Shown: positions 53,733 through 63,925, counted from the stretch's first letter. The stretch: DNA of 64,000 nucleotides from Zobellia galactanivorans (GCF_000973105.1 NC_015844.1:1112501-1176500); one strand, 5' to 3'. Translations and numbers: made by a program. The notes: generated from the letters alone by a model not told the origin.

Positions 53733-54710
53733 ATGTCTAAGGTAAAGTATTATTACGATCCCGATACGCTTTCATATCGCAAGATAGAGCCCAAAAAGTC
53801 TAGGCGTTATCGTAATATCGCACTGTTCTTTATTGGCTCTTTTCTTTTCGGCCTGATGTGCTTGGTTTTCTTGATGAACACCAATTTGATCAACACCCCG
53901 CGCGAGCTTTCACTACAGCGGGAGGTAAAGAATTACGAACTCCAGTTCGAGCTCTTAAATCGAAAGATGGGTCAAATCGAAGAGGTTTTGGCCAATATAG
54001 AAGAACGCGACAACAATATCTACCGTCTCTATTTTGAGGCCAACCCCATACCCGAAGAACAGCGAAGGGCCGGTTTCGGTGGTGTCAACCGTTACAAATC
54101 GCTTGAAGGTTTCAACAATTCGGAAATGGTCATTGCCACGACCAAACGTCTTGATATTATCAAAAAGCAAATGGCCATACAATCAAAATCTTTGGATGAG
54201 ATAACCAAATTGGCCGAAGAAAAAGAAAAATTCCTGATGGCCATACCGGCCATTCAACCCGTTACCAACGAGAGCCTCAAACGTATGGCCTCAGGTTTCG
54301 GATGGCGATCCGACCCGTTTACCAAGGCCCGCAAATTACATAGGGGCATGGATTTTTCGGCCCCCAAAGGCACCCCTGTTTACGCTCCGGGCGACGGTAA
54401 GGTCATCCGCGCCGATAACGGTTCGTCAGGTTACGGCAAACACATTCGCATAGACCATGGCTACGGATACAAAACCCTTTACGGGCACCTTAGCGAATAC
54501 AACGTTAAAAAAGGTCAAAAAGTAAAACGCGGCGACCTCATTGGTTTTGTAGGAAATACAGGCCGCTCGGAAGCCCCGCATTTGCACTATGAAGTCTGGA
54601 AAGATGAAGAACGCATCAACCCCATCAACTTCTATTACGGTAGTTTGACCGCAGAAGAATTCGAGAATATGCTAAAATACGCAGCACAAGAAAACCAATC
54701 TTTGGACTAA
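53733..54710 (+). CDS. Membrane-anchored M23 (LytM) peptidase
   Basis: 325 residues. A cytoplasmic Lys/Tyr-rich start is followed by one transmembrane helix (about 30-50: IALFFIGSFLFGLMCLVFLM), a coiled coil (about 58-170) and the M23 domain (about 185-300). The zinc motifs HRGMDFSAPKG and HLHYEVWKDE are complete, with the first His and Asp plus HxH. It is a likely DD-endopeptidase or a regulator of cell-wall hydrolysis, like coiled-coil M23 proteins. The last base of its stop codon is the first base of the MerR start, so translation is coupled. Confidence 0.93.
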   Translation: MSKVKYYYDPDTLSYRKIEPKKSRRYRNIALFFIGSFLFGLMCLVFLMNTNLINTPRELSLQREVKNYELQFELLNRKMGQIEEVLANIEERDNNIYRLYFEANPIPEEQRRAGFGGVNRYKSLEGFNNSEMVIATTKRLDIIKKQMAIQSKSLDEITKLAEEKEKFLMAIPAIQPVTNESLKRMASGFGWRSDPFTKARKLHRGMDFSAPKGTPVYAPGDGKVIRADNGSSGYGKHIRIDHGYGYKTLYGHLSEYNVKKGQKVKRGDLIGFVGNTGRSEAPHLHYEVWKDEERINPINFYYGSLTAEEFENMLKYAAQENQSLD

Positions 54711-55039
54711 TGCAAGTAGATCTCCCCGAAAAAAGGTACTATGGCATTGGTGAAGTCGCCAAGGCCTTTGGCGTGAACACTTCCCTTATCCGTTTTTGGG
54801 AAAAGGAATTCGACGCCCTCAAACCTAAAAAGAACGCGAAGGGCAACCGTAAGTTTACCCCACAGGACATCAACAATCTCAAACTCATTTACCACTTGGT
54901 AAAAGAGCGCGGCTTTACCCTTGAAGGCGCCAAAACCCACCTTAAGGAAAATCGCCAAAAAACGCTCAACAACTTTGATATCATCGATAAACTCGAGCGT
55001 ATCAAGGCCGAATTGACCAAGATCAAAGATCAATTGTAA
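54710..55039 (+). CDS. MerR-type transcription regulator
   Basis: 109 residues. The winged-helix DNA-binding domain (about 9-80) has YYGIGEVAKAFGVNTSLIRFWEKEF and RKFTPQDINNLKLIYHLVKE, then a short coiled coil (FDIIDKLERIKAELTKIKDQ) for dimerisation. No C-terminal ligand domain and no metal-binding Cys, so it is a minimal MerR protein. It is translationally coupled to the M23 peptidase gene and may regulate envelope genes. Confidence 0.93.
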   Translation: MQVDLPEKRYYGIGEVAKAFGVNTSLIRFWEKEFDALKPKKNAKGNRKFTPQDINNLKLIYHLVKERGFTLEGAKTHLKENRQKTLNNFDIIDKLERIKAELTKIKDQL

Positions 55040-55123
55040 CTTTTTTACAAATTAGGGGTCTAACATCTTAAATGAACTGTTTCTCTTTTTACAGCACATT
55101 AACTATAACCTAATATTTTAAAA

Positions 55124-55723
55124 ATGAAAAAAGGATTAATAGCACTTATTGTATTGGGCGTTATCGCAGTCGCGCTCTATGGATGGGGCGTAAGTTTCAA
55201 CAATACAGCCATAGAACTCAAGGAAGCGTCGACCAAAACCTGGGCGAATGTCGAAAGTGCCTATCAACGCAGAAATGACCTTATCGGCAACTTGGTAAAA
55301 ACGGTACAAGGCGCGGCCGATTTTGAGAGGGGCACATTAAAAGACGTGATCGAAGCCCGGTCAAAAGCCACTTCAATTTCTATAGACCCCAGCAATATCA
55401 GCCCAGAACAATTGGCCGAGTTCAACAAGGTGCAAGGAGGCCTAAGCGGGGCACTAAAAAGCCTATTGGTTACCGTAGAACGATATCCTGACCTAAAGGC
55501 CAACAAAAACTTTCTGGAACTACAGTCCCAATTGGAAGGTACCGAAAACCGCATCAATGTAGCGCGCGATCGCTTTAATGCTTCGGTCGAGCCCTACAAC
55601 CTGCACATAAAGACTTTTCCAAATTATATCTTGGCAGGCTTGTTCAATTTTAAAGAGCTTTCTTATTTTCAATCTGAGGCCGGGGCGGAAAAGGCACCTG
55701 ACACAAGTTTTGATTTCAAATAG
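55124..55723 (+). CDS. lemA: LemA family protein
   Basis: 199 residues with an N-terminal membrane helix (LIALIVLGVIAVALYGWGV). The LemA helices follow: NNTAIELKEASTKTWANVESAYQRRNDLIGNLVKTV, LKSLLVTVERYPDLKANKNF, ENRINVARDRFNASVEPYN and the FPNYILAGLFNF ending. LemA genes commonly lie with TPM-domain genes, as here. Exact function unknown. Confidence 0.95.
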   Translation: MKKGLIALIVLGVIAVALYGWGVSFNNTAIELKEASTKTWANVESAYQRRNDLIGNLVKTVQGAADFERGTLKDVIEARSKATSISIDPSNISPEQLAEFNKVQGGLSGALKSLLVTVERYPDLKANKNFLELQSQLEGTENRINVARDRFNASVEPYNLHIKTFPNYILAGLFNFKELSYFQSEAGAEKAPDTSFDFK

Positions 55724-55729
55724 CCGCGG

Positions 55730-56170
55730 ATGATGTCTCGAGTAGAAAATTTTTTAACGGCCGAAGAAGAACAAGAAATTGTTCAGGCAATTGTCAATGC
55801 CGAAAAAAATACGTCCGGTGAAATACGGGTACATTTAGAGGCACATACAAAAATCGACCTACTCGACCGTGCTAAAGAAGTATTTCATTTACTAAAAATG
55901 GACAATACCAAAGAAGAAAATGGAGTACTGATCTATGTGGCCGTAAACGACAGGAAATTTGCTATTTATGGTGATCGCGGCATCGACAAGGTGGTCCCCA
56001 AAAATTTCTGGGATTCCACTAGGGACACCATTGCATCGCATTTTAAAAACGGAAGGTTCAAACAAGGCCTTATCGAAGGCATATTGAAAGCCGGAAAGGA
56101 GTTGGAAAGTCATTTCCCATGGCAACATGGCGATGTAAATGAGCTGAGCAATGAAATATCTAAAAACTAG
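55730..56170 (+). CDS. TPM domain protein, cytoplasmic-type
   Basis: 146 residues, mostly a TPM domain (about 8-120): FLTAEEEQEIVQAIVNAEKN, GEIRVHLEAH, GVLIYVAVNDRKFAIYGDRG and FKNGRFKQGLIEGI. No signal peptide or membrane segment. It follows lemA by 6 bp and overlaps the next TPM gene by 20 bp. The ATG at 55733 is equally possible as start. Confidence 0.9.
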   Translation: MMSRVENFLTAEEEQEIVQAIVNAEKNTSGEIRVHLEAHTKIDLLDRAKEVFHLLKMDNTKEENGVLIYVAVNDRKFAIYGDRGIDKVVPKNFWDSTRDTIASHFKNGRFKQGLIEGILKAGKELESHFPWQHGDVNELSNEISKN

Positions 56171-56942
56171 TTTACTTGTACTCTTTCTTTTCTGGGGCCT
56201 AGGTTCTTTTGCCCAGCTCGAAATTCCCGAAAAACCAGAAAAGGAAACCAGCGTCTATGACTACATTGACCTTTTAAGCACAAGCCAGAAAAAAAACCTG
56301 GAAGAAAAGCTCATTCGCTATTCCGATAGCACTTCCACCCAAATCGTAGTCGCCATCATCAATTCTACGAAAGGGGAACAAATCAACTACCTTGGAGCGC
56401 ATTGGCTCACCGAATGGGGGATTGGCCAAAAGGGAAAAGACAATGGAATATTAATTGTCTTAGCCCAAAATGACCGTAAAATCAGCATTAATACCGGCTA
56501 TGGCGTCGAGGCCACCTTGACCGATGCGATGTCAAGACGTATTATTGAGACCGTTATTATACCCCATTTTAAGCAAAACAATTATTACGAAGGCCTGAAC
56601 AGTGGCTGCGATGCCATTTTTCAGGTACTTCAAGGGGAGTTTAACGAAGAGCGCTCATTTAACGATGGTGTGGCATCTCCCCTAGCCCCGTTTTTTCCCT
56701 TCATTATCTTTTTCATCATTCTTATCATACTCTCCCGTCGCAACAAAGGTGGCGGCGACAACGGAGGTAACGGCGGTAAACGCAATAAGGGCCTAGACCT
56801 TTGGGACATTATCATCTTAAGCAATATGGGCCGCAGCGGAGGCTCAGGAGGCTTCGGAGGAGGCTTTGGCGGTGGCGGTGGTTTCAGCGGTGGCTTCGGT
56901 GGCGGCATGGGCGGCGGTGGCGGCGCCTCGGGCGGTTGGTGA
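56151..56942 (+). CDS. YgcG-like TPM protein with Gly-rich tail
   Basis: 263 residues with a signal peptide (1-21, WGLGSFAQ). The TPM domain (about 35-160) has VYDYIDLLSTSQKKNLEEKL, QIVVAIINSTKG, NGILIVLAQNDRKISINTGYG and EATLTDAMSRRIIE. One transmembrane helix (about 181-195, FFPFIIFFIILIILS) is followed by a 50-residue glycine-rich tail (GGFGGGFGGGGGFSGGFGGG) ending GGW. It is likely tethered to the membrane with TPM in the periplasm. Its start overlaps the previous gene by 20 bp. Confidence 0.93.
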   Translation: MKYLKTSLLVLFLFWGLGSFAQLEIPEKPEKETSVYDYIDLLSTSQKKNLEEKLIRYSDSTSTQIVVAIINSTKGEQINYLGAHWLTEWGIGQKGKDNGILIVLAQNDRKISINTGYGVEATLTDAMSRRIIETVIIPHFKQNNYYEGLNSGCDAIFQVLQGEFNEERSFNDGVASPLAPFFPFIIFFIILIILSRRNKGGGDNGGNGGKRNKGLDLWDIIILSNMGRSGGSGGFGGGFGGGGGFSGGFGGGMGGGGGASGGW

Positions 56943-57060
56943 CAATCTATTTCTTTTTAGCCTTCACGAGTGGCCCGAATATATTATATTAGTAGGAAAT
57001 TCCATAGACAGCTATTCCTTAAAGCGTACTTTAAATCGATGGCAACTAAAATATTCATCT

Positions 57061-57906
57061 ATGAACAAAAGTTTAAAGTTCCGAACGCTTCAAAAGGAAA
57101 GTGCCTTTAAAAAGAAAGTAGTTGCCGATATTTCCAAATGTTTCAAGGCTTCGCTAAGAAACGAAAATTTCGACCAACTCGAGTCAAAGCTTAAAGTCGC
57201 TATCAAGAGCACCATCAAAAAATTTGAAGACGGCAATAAAATATCGCAAACCGTAAATTTCGATACGGAATTTGCAATTGACTCGAACCAAATGTCCATT
57301 GGCCAGTTGCACCCCACAAACCCTGAAATCGAAAGACTGAAACAAAAGAAATCAGCCCTTGAGTTTCAGTTAAAAACGAAAGAGGAAGAATTAAGAAATT
57401 TGAACAGACGAACCAATTTGGCCAAGGATCTAACCCGTAACGAAGCCATAAAGGGATTGGTCTTAAATGTTATTCAAAAATTCAAAACACTTTCAGAAGA
57501 ACAACAATTGGAGTTGATCAACAATAAAGAGAAATTAGAACGTGCCGTCAAAAATTACGTCAAAAATTTTATTGTTTATTACGACGAAGAAGAAAAGGCT
57601 TGGGCAATTAATTTCAAGAAAAGCGATGTAACAAACGCTGTAACTACCGGAAAAGATGTCGTCGTTCTTGCCGCCAACCTATCTTCCAAATATGTCAATA
57701 TAGCTACGAATGCCATACACAAGGCCACTCTGGCACAGTATGAAATCTGCAAAAAGGAAAGAAACGAATTAAAATCGAAGCTAGAGGACGTCAATGAGGA
57801 GTTAGAACGTGAATACGACAAAATGGGCAAACGTCCTAGATTTACGGGTGGTTTTGGCGGTGGTCGTTTTGGCGGCGGTGGTAGTTTTGACGAGTGGAGG
57901 CCTTAA
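57061..57906 (+). CDS. Coiled-coil protein with Gly-rich tail, LemA/TPM-linked
   Basis: About 281 residues. A basic N-terminal helical part is followed by a long coiled coil (about 85-130: EIERLKQKKSALEFQLKTKE), a mixed region and a second coiled coil (about 225-260: CKKERNELKSKLEDVNEELE). It ends with RFTGGFGGGRFGGGGSFDEW, a Gly-rich tail like that of the preceding YgcG-like protein. The frame is open upstream into the 56151 gene, but that part is a shadow of the Gly-rich codons; ATG 57061 is the first sensible start. No family recognised. Confidence 0.7.
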   Translation: MNKSLKFRTLQKESAFKKKVVADISKCFKASLRNENFDQLESKLKVAIKSTIKKFEDGNKISQTVNFDTEFAIDSNQMSIGQLHPTNPEIERLKQKKSALEFQLKTKEEELRNLNRRTNLAKDLTRNEAIKGLVLNVIQKFKTLSEEQQLELINNKEKLERAVKNYVKNFIVYYDEEEKAWAINFKKSDVTNAVTTGKDVVVLAANLSSKYVNIATNAIHKATLAQYEICKKERNELKSKLEDVNEELEREYDKMGKRPRFTGGFGGGRFGGGGSFDEWRP

Positions 57907-60677
57907 AACATAAACCTATTGCCCTCTTTTGATTTTTTACCCCCAAACTGGTCAAATTTATAGGTTAGGCTCATCATGAAATAACGGGTCAAGACCGTAC
58001 CCTGCTCATCTTGAATAAAGTCTTGTCCTGTAATCCGTTTCGTATTTATATTTTGATTTAAAAGGTCATAGGCCAACAACTTTAAGGTCGCACTCTTTTT
58101 AAACATTTGCACACCTAAGCTCATATTCCAAAAGACGGCATCCTTATCAAAATTATTGCCCACACTACCATTGTAATTGTAACGGATGTCATTCGCCCAA
58201 ATTACGTTCTTAGGCCAATACAGGGTAGTTTTCAGCTCGGCGTTATGAGATGTAAAGTTGATATCATCATAACTTTCCAAGTTGTATTGGGTTGAATTTA
58301 CCGTAACGGAATAACCTGGTTCTACCTCTAAGAACTCCTTAAAATTAAGGGTAGTGGTGATGCGCGGAGTAAAAGAATTTCTTTTCGCCTCGAGGCGCTG
58401 GCCATTTACAAAACCCACGTTCTTTTGAAGGTTAAAATAAGGCCTAAAATTAAACTTGACCTTTAAGGTGCTGTCTTTTTTGATTTCCTTTGAATAGCCC
58501 ACCCCACCGTAGTGATTGTAGTTTCCATCTACATTGATATAGGTCGTACGACGAAGTAAATCCTCATCGGTTTCCGTTACCGACGAAATAAGTTTATCAT
58601 GAAAGTTAAGTCCAAAGTAAACAAACATACCTGTGCGTTCCTTCCAATTAAAATCATTGTAATTGAAATACACATTTCTTGAAACCGAAGGTTCCAAATC
58701 AGGATTACCGGTTACCACATTCAAAGGATTGCTTACATCGGCAACGGGCTGCAATTGATTGATACGCGGCAGGTCTACATAAGAATCAAAGTAAACCCCT
58801 ATTCTTTTGCTCTTATCAAGATTATAGTTCGCATAGGCATTGAGCAAAACATTCTTATACGATTTCGAAAAAGAGGTCGAACGTAGAAACTCAGAATTGT
58901 CCAAATCAGAAAACTGGTACTTCATATCAAGGCCCAATCTTAACTTTTCGGTATCCTTTTTTATGCCTATGGATGGCGTCTTGCGAGAGGTCTTGAAAAG
59001 AAAATCGGAGCTAAGTGCCGAATTAAACCGTGAATAAGTACCGGTAAGCTCATCTAAATCGAATACCGAACGCACATTGCTATTCTTGTCTTCTTGTTGC
59101 CTATAGGTCAAATCAAGAAACAACTTCTCGGCTAGGGCCTGCCTGTAGTTTACCCCAAATGTGTAGCTATCATTTTCAGCCTCGAATTCCGTATTCTGGT
59201 TGAGCTCATCGGTTCTGGCATTATCCCCAAAAATACGACTGACCGTATTCAATCTAGACTCGTTGTTGTTTTGCTCATTGCCATTATTGAAGAACAGGCG
59301 TACATAAGTACCTAGGGTATCCAACTTTTTGGTAATATCAAAACGATTCGAAAAATTCCTGCTCACACCATCCTCACTGGTCAAGTTTTCATTTTCGTTC
59401 AAGAGTCCATCATTTTCGGTAGATGAGCGGGTACTTGATGCATCGATGGAATTCGTCTGATTTACGCTCATAGACGGGGCCAGGGTAATCCGAAGCGTTT
59501 CATCGATATCGAAAATAAGATCCGCCGCCCCTCTATTCGACATCGTATTCCCCTCAAAACTCGACTCACGATCCGTAAAAAAACTTCCACTAGGCAGAAT
59601 ATTTTCACGTGACATACGCTCATCATTGTAACTATCCGACGATGAAAAGAAGTAGTTTCCAGTAATCTCGTACTCTCCTTTTTTAGAATTGGCATAACTG
59701 GCGCCCAGAGTATTGGAGGTCGTGATACCTTGTCCGAACCCAAAATTTAATCCAGCTATAGAAAATCCGCCATCTCTATTTACACTAAAACCTCCACTCC
59801 GTGCACGACCGATCATATCATAGATTTCATCAAAGGAGAAGCCCGACGAATTTATATTGTTGGAAGCCGCCACCAAACTAAAGCGTTCATCACCGTTAAA
59901 ATAATTGAATAAGGCATTGGCTTGATATCTTTCATCAGTACCATCACCTGCCGTTAACCGGCTCAAGATTCCCTTGTTCATATCCTCTTTGATCGTTAGG
60001 TTTATGGTCTTTGAAGACCCGTCTCCACTTTCGCCGGTAAATTCTTGGGCTTTCGTTTTGGTATCGGTTATCTGTATTTTGCTAATAATATCCTTGGGCA
60101 GGCTCTTGGTGGCCATTTTGGGGTCGTTGCTAAAGAAGACCTGACCGTTTACCAGTACTTGGCTCACCTCTTTTCCGTTTACCATAATCTTTCCGTCACT
60201 ATCGACTTCTACGCCTGGCAGCTTTTTCAATAGTTCCTCTACGGTGGCATCGGGCCGCGTCTTAAACGAATCGGCGTTAAACTCCAAGGTATCCTTTTTG
60301 ATCGTGATGGGCACCCTATCGCCCACAACGGATACCCCTTTGAGCTCTTGGGCCTGTTCCTCCAACAATAAGGTACCAAGCTCTACATGGTCTTTCAGTT
60401 GAACCCTCATGACCTTGGTCTTGTACCCATTATAGGAAAAGAACAGATTCACTTCCTTTACCCCCGAGCGATCCTCAAGCGTAAAACTTCCGATTTCGTC
60501 AGAAATGGTATATGCGACCAAGGCACTATCCTTTGGCGATTCGGCATAGATGGTGGTAGCTTCCAAGGGCTGTTCAGAAACAGCGTCCACTACTTTACCG
60601 GTGATTTTGAATTCTTGGGAATAGGTGTTCACACAGAAAAATGTGAACACAAGAAAAGCTGGTAACACTTTCTGCAT
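57903..60677 (-). CDS. Outer-membrane beta-barrel protein with carboxypeptidase-like and plug domains
   Basis: About 924 residues with a signal peptide (VLPAFLVFTFFCVNTYSQ). A CarboxypepD_reg-like domain (about 24-105: FKITGKVVDAVSEQPLEATTIY) and a plug-like domain (about 115-230: TVEELLKKLPGVEVDSDGKI, VLVNGQVFF) are followed by a long barrel of the OMP_b-brl_3 type (about 350-924). It resembles TonB-dependent receptors but no SusD partner is adjacent, so it is not a typical glycan-uptake pair. It overlaps the 57061 gene by 4 bp at the 3' ends. ATG 60692 is an alternative, five codons earlier. Confidence 0.85.
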   Translation of the reverse strand: MQKVLPAFLVFTFFCVNTYSQEFKITGKVVDAVSEQPLEATTIYAESPKDSALVAYTISDEIGSFTLEDRSGVKEVNLFFSYNGYKTKVMRVQLKDHVELGTLLLEEQAQELKGVSVVGDRVPITIKKDTLEFNADSFKTRPDATVEELLKKLPGVEVDSDGKIMVNGKEVSQVLVNGQVFFSNDPKMATKSLPKDIISKIQITDTKTKAQEFTGESGDGSSKTINLTIKEDMNKGILSRLTAGDGTDERYQANALFNYFNGDERFSLVAASNNINSSGFSFDEIYDMIGRARSGGFSVNRDGGFSIAGLNFGFGQGITTSNTLGASYANSKKGEYEITGNYFFSSSDSYNDERMSRENILPSGSFFTDRESSFEGNTMSNRGAADLIFDIDETLRITLAPSMSVNQTNSIDASSTRSSTENDGLLNENENLTSEDGVSRNFSNRFDITKKLDTLGTYVRLFFNNGNEQNNNESRLNTVSRIFGDNARTDELNQNTEFEAENDSYTFGVNYRQALAEKLFLDLTYRQQEDKNSNVRSVFDLDELTGTYSRFNSALSSDFLFKTSRKTPSIGIKKDTEKLRLGLDMKYQFSDLDNSEFLRSTSFSKSYKNVLLNAYANYNLDKSKRIGVYFDSYVDLPRINQLQPVADVSNPLNVVTGNPDLEPSVSRNVYFNYNDFNWKERTGMFVYFGLNFHDKLISSVTETDEDLLRRTTYINVDGNYNHYGGVGYSKEIKKDSTLKVKFNFRPYFNLQKNVGFVNGQRLEAKRNSFTPRITTTLNFKEFLEVEPGYSVTVNSTQYNLESYDDINFTSHNAELKTTLYWPKNVIWANDIRYNYNGSVGNNFDKDAVFWNMSLGVQMFKKSATLKLLAYDLLNQNINTKRITGQDFIQDEQGTVLTRYFMMSLTYKFDQFGGKKSKEGNRFMF

Positions 60678-60832
60678 AAACGGATCAGTCATTGGATTGG
60701 CAAATGGCTTGACCCAAATCTAATCATTGAACTAAAACATTAGTTGCAATTTAACAAAAGTTTATGCCCGGGTTTTATAGGATTTTACGTAAAAAAAAAC
60801 AACGCAAGTCCCTACAGCACGCCCCTTAGCCC

Positions 60833-62137
60833 TTACTTTTTCCTCATATAGATAGTGACGGGTACCCCGTTAAAATCAAAGTTCTCCCTTAGTTTGTTTT
60901 CCAAAAACCGCTTATAAGGTTCCCTCACGTATTGTGGAAGATTACAGAAAAAGGCAAATTGGGGATAGTTTGTCGGCAACTGGGTGATATACTTGATCTT
61001 CACATATTTGTCTTTATAGGCCGGTGGCGGAGTGCGCTCTATGATCGGCAACATGACATCGTTAAGCTTTCTGGTCTTTATCTTCTTAGATCGGTTCTTA
61101 TACACCTCTACGGCCGTCTCTATAGCCTTGTAAATACGTTGCTTGGTCAGTGCCGATATAAAGAGAATAGGCACATCTACAAAAGGCTCCATCGCTTTTT
61201 TGATCCGCTCCGTATATTGCTTCATGGTATTGGTCTCCTTCTCCTCGATCAAATCCCACTTATTTACCAAAATCACGATACCCTTGTTGTTCCGTTGGGC
61301 CAACCAGAAGATATTTTCGACCTGGCCATCAAATCCGCGAGTGGCATCGAACATTACCAAACAAACATCACAGTGCTCAATGGCCCTTACCGAACGCATC
61401 ACGGAATAGAATTCCAAATCTTCCTTTACCTTCGATTTTCTTCGTATACCCGCCGTATCGACAAGATTGAACTCAAACCCGAAACGGTTGTATCTGGTAT
61501 CGATACTATCCCTAGTAGTACCGGCAATATTGGTAACGATATAACGGTCTTCACCGATCAAGGCATTTATGAAGGAAGATTTCCCTGCATTGGGCCTTCC
61601 TACCACGGCAAACCTCGGAAGGTCAGCTTCCTCCTTTTCCTTTTCAGGAAGCACTTCTACCAAGGCATCGAGCAAATCTCCCGTACCGCTACCGTTGACG
61701 CTGGAAAGGGTAAAATACTCTCCCAGTCCCAAGGCATAAAACTCTACCGCATCTTCGGCACGTTTGGCATTGTCTACTTTATTGACCGCCAAAAAAACCG
61801 GTTTTTTCACCCTACGGAGCAAGTTGGCAACGTCTTCATCCATGCCCGTTATACCACTTTCCACATCTACCATAAAAATAATGGCATCGGCTTCATCAAT
61901 GGCCAATTCTACCTGCTTATCTATTTCTTGTTCAAAAACATCGTCACTACCCTGAACATAACCACCGGTATCTATAATAGAAAACTCTTTACCGTTCCAA
62001 TCACTTTTTCCATAGTGGCGGTCACGGGTAACCCCGCTTACGGCATCAACAATAGCTTCCCTCCGTTGGATCAAACGATTAAAAAACGTAGACTTCCCTA
62101 CATTCGGTCTCCCTACAATGGCTACAATAGCACTCAT
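60833..62137 (-). CDS. der: GTPase Der (EngA)
   Basis: 434 residues with two GTPase domains. The first has [14 protein letters not shown] (P-loop), [13 protein letters not shown] and NKVD (about 117-120). The second has [14 protein letters not shown] (about 180-193), [14 protein letters not shown] and NKWD. A KH-like C-terminal domain ends in MRKK. Der acts in maturation of the 50S ribosomal subunit. TATTTTTG (62163-62156, minus strand), about 19 bp upstream of the start, is a possible -7 element. Confidence 0.98.
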   Translation of the reverse strand: MSAIVAIVGRPNVGKSTFFNRLIQRREAIVDAVSGVTRDRHYGKSDWNGKEFSIIDTGGYVQGSDDVFEQEIDKQVELAIDEADAIIFMVDVESGITGMDEDVANLLRRVKKPVFLAVNKVDNAKRAEDAVEFYALGLGEYFTLSSVNGSGTGDLLDALVEVLPEKEKEEADLPRFAVVGRPNAGKSSFINALIGEDRYIVTNIAGTTRDSIDTRYNRFGFEFNLVDTAGIRRKSKVKEDLEFYSVMRSVRAIEHCDVCLVMFDATRGFDGQVENIFWLAQRNNKGIVILVNKWDLIEEKETNTMKQYTERIKKAMEPFVDVPILFISALTKQRIYKAIETAVEVYKNRSKKIKTRKLNDVMLPIIERTPPPAYKDKYVKIKYITQLPTNYPQFAFFCNLPQYVREPYKRFLENKLRENFDFNGVPVTIYMRKK

Positions 62138-62216
62138 ACTTCCTTAAATTTGCTGCAAAAATAGTATTAATCCCGATGGAATCGTAATTCTAATCAACTA
62201 ATCGTAAGTAAATTAA

Positions 62217-62258
62217 AAACAGAATCCCCAAATCTCAAAATGAAATTCGGGGATTCTA
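62217..62258 (-). terminator. Terminator of the beta-propeller lipoprotein gene
   Basis: On the minus strand GAATCCCC pairs perfectly with GGGGATTC around a 19-base A/T-rich loop, followed by TGTTTTTAATTT. Confidence 0.75.
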
Positions 62259-62282
62259 CTATGTTTTAGCCGGTTAAAGACT

Positions 62283-63824
62283 TTATTTTATTTCATAGAT
62301 CGAAACGGTATTGGATACCTCATTGGTGATGACCAATAAATTTTCACCGTTTGGCGATTCTTCCGCGGGTATGACCAAGAGTCCTTCAGGTGCAACATCT
62401 TGCGTACTAAAGATCCATTTTAAAAATTCAGGGGCCGAGGGGTTGGTAATGTCATAAACCATGGCACCTCCGGTTCGTTCAAGGCCGACGAACAATAAGG
62501 TTGACTCTCCAATTTTAAGTGTGGTTACCGATTCGGGTTCCGCCCCCTTATCATCACTCCTTCCATCGGCTTCACCTTCATCGTCATTAAACAAAGTAGG
62601 GGCGATTTCCATCGTTTTTCTTCCAATTTCATCACCACTATCGTAAACGATTTCACCCTGGGGAGTCCAGATGGTAAATGAGCGTGCGCCATAGGAGTAG
62701 ATTTTATCATAATCACCATCGCCATCGATATCGCCATTGGCCGTAGTGATTTTTAACCGTCCGAGGTTTTCATCGGCCTGTAGTTCTTCGGCATTAGGAA
62801 AGGCCGTAGCATCGAGTACAAGGTCCTTTACCCTTTCCTCTTCCGAATAACCGTCGTAATCACGGGAATCGCCTTCATTGGCGGAAATAAGGTAAGCAGC
62901 TCCCCCTATTTTGGCATAGGCAATAGCGTCGGGCATATAAAAACCTAGTACCGGCCATGTTTGAAAGTTGCCCAGCATACCGTCTTTATTACTGGCATCC
63001 ATGGCGTTTTCAGTAAGGGAATGATCCTTCACCCCCAAACCGAAAACATCGGTCAATGTCATTGTAGACAGATCAACAACGGCCATACCATTGTTTTCCT
63101 GTAAACTGACATAGGCGTACTTACTATCTTCGGAAACCGCCACATATTCCGGCTCAACATCTTGCGCCAGACAAGCCTCAGGACCAAAAACACGAAAATC
63201 GTTCCCGATGGTCTGTCCGTTATACGCTGTAAAGAACAAAGTATGAACCTCTTTTTTTTCAACATCGATTACCGATATCGAGCCTTCGGGATCTACCGTA
63301 TAATCGTCATTAGGCTCCCCTTCATTAGCGGCAACAATATATTTTCCGTTCGGGCTGAACGCGACCATATCCGGCAAAGCACCTGCGGGATAAGAGTCGA
63401 CCAAGCTCATGGTAGCGGTATCATATACCTCTATCGTACCGTTTACCTGTTTATTGTCGTTCTCTAGGGCTATGGCCAAAAGACCATGATGAACCGCAAC
63501 GCTATTAGGGGTTCCCGTCAAGGCAATGGAAGCTTGTTTTGATGGCACGGAAGGTTCGGAAATATCCCAAACGGAAACTTCGCCCTGTACCGGATTAACA
63601 ACAAATAAATTTCCGGTAACAGCATCGTAAGCACTAATTTCGGCAAAGCCCTCTTCGCCGGAACCATTAACAAAACCTCCTATCTTGGTATAGGTAAGCT
63701 CAGAGGTGTTCACTACGGCAGGGCCTTCGTGGGGATGGCCGACAAAATCTTCCAGTTTTTCACAGGAAAAACTACCCAATGCGATAAGAATAAACGGAAT
63801 ACTTTTAATTTTTTTCATCTTCAA
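62283..63824 (-). CDS. Choice-of-anchor I family beta-propeller lipoprotein
   Basis: 513 residues with a lipobox (LIALGSFSC, Cys about 21). A seven-blade propeller of the choice-of-anchor I type (mesenchyme-specific-glycoprotein/alkaline-phosphatase-like repeat): NSVAVHHGLLAIALENDNKQ, PDMVAFSPNGKYIVAANEGE, PEYVAVSEDSKYAYVSLQEN, DGDGDYDKIYSYGARSFTIW and PEGLLVIPAEESPNGENLLV. It is rich in Asp/Glu-Gly turns (EGEPNDD, EGDSRDYDG) that could bind Ca2+. Role unknown, perhaps phosphate- or surface-related. It lies between era and der. Confidence 0.85.
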   Translation of the reverse strand: MKMKKIKSIPFILIALGSFSCEKLEDFVGHPHEGPAVVNTSELTYTKIGGFVNGSGEEGFAEISAYDAVTGNLFVVNPVQGEVSVWDISEPSVPSKQASIALTGTPNSVAVHHGLLAIALENDNKQVNGTIEVYDTATMSLVDSYPAGALPDMVAFSPNGKYIVAANEGEPNDDYTVDPEGSISVIDVEKKEVHTLFFTAYNGQTIGNDFRVFGPEACLAQDVEPEYVAVSEDSKYAYVSLQENNGMAVVDLSTMTLTDVFGLGVKDHSLTENAMDASNKDGMLGNFQTWPVLGFYMPDAIAYAKIGGAAYLISANEGDSRDYDGYSEEERVKDLVLDATAFPNAEELQADENLGRLKITTANGDIDGDGDYDKIYSYGARSFTIWTPQGEIVYDSGDEIGRKTMEIAPTLFNDDEGEADGRSDDKGAEPESVTTLKIGESTLLFVGLERTGGAMVYDITNPSAPEFLKWIFSTQDVAPEGLLVIPAEESPNGENLLVITNEVSNTVSIYEIK

Positions 63825-63925
63825 GTTTGGTTATTAATCACCAAAGATGAAGTTTCAAGGTCACTTAAAAGTTAGCTTAAGAACAAGCAATGTTTAAAAG
63901 AACGCAATGAAAGGGTTAAGAAGGT

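Noticed and set aside
56866-57060. N-terminal extension of the coiled-coil protein into the TPM gene
   Set aside because: It is the shifted frame of the Gly-rich codons of the 56151 gene, giving Ala/Val/Trp-rich nonsense; ATG 57061 is better.
57903-60677. SusC-type glycan transporter
   Set aside because: The barrel family is different and no SusD or glycoside hydrolase gene lies next to it, so a polysaccharide-utilisation locus is not supported.
60932-62164. Long 410-codon frame opposite der
   Set aside because: It is a shadow of der on the opposite strand with odd composition; der's motifs are unambiguous.
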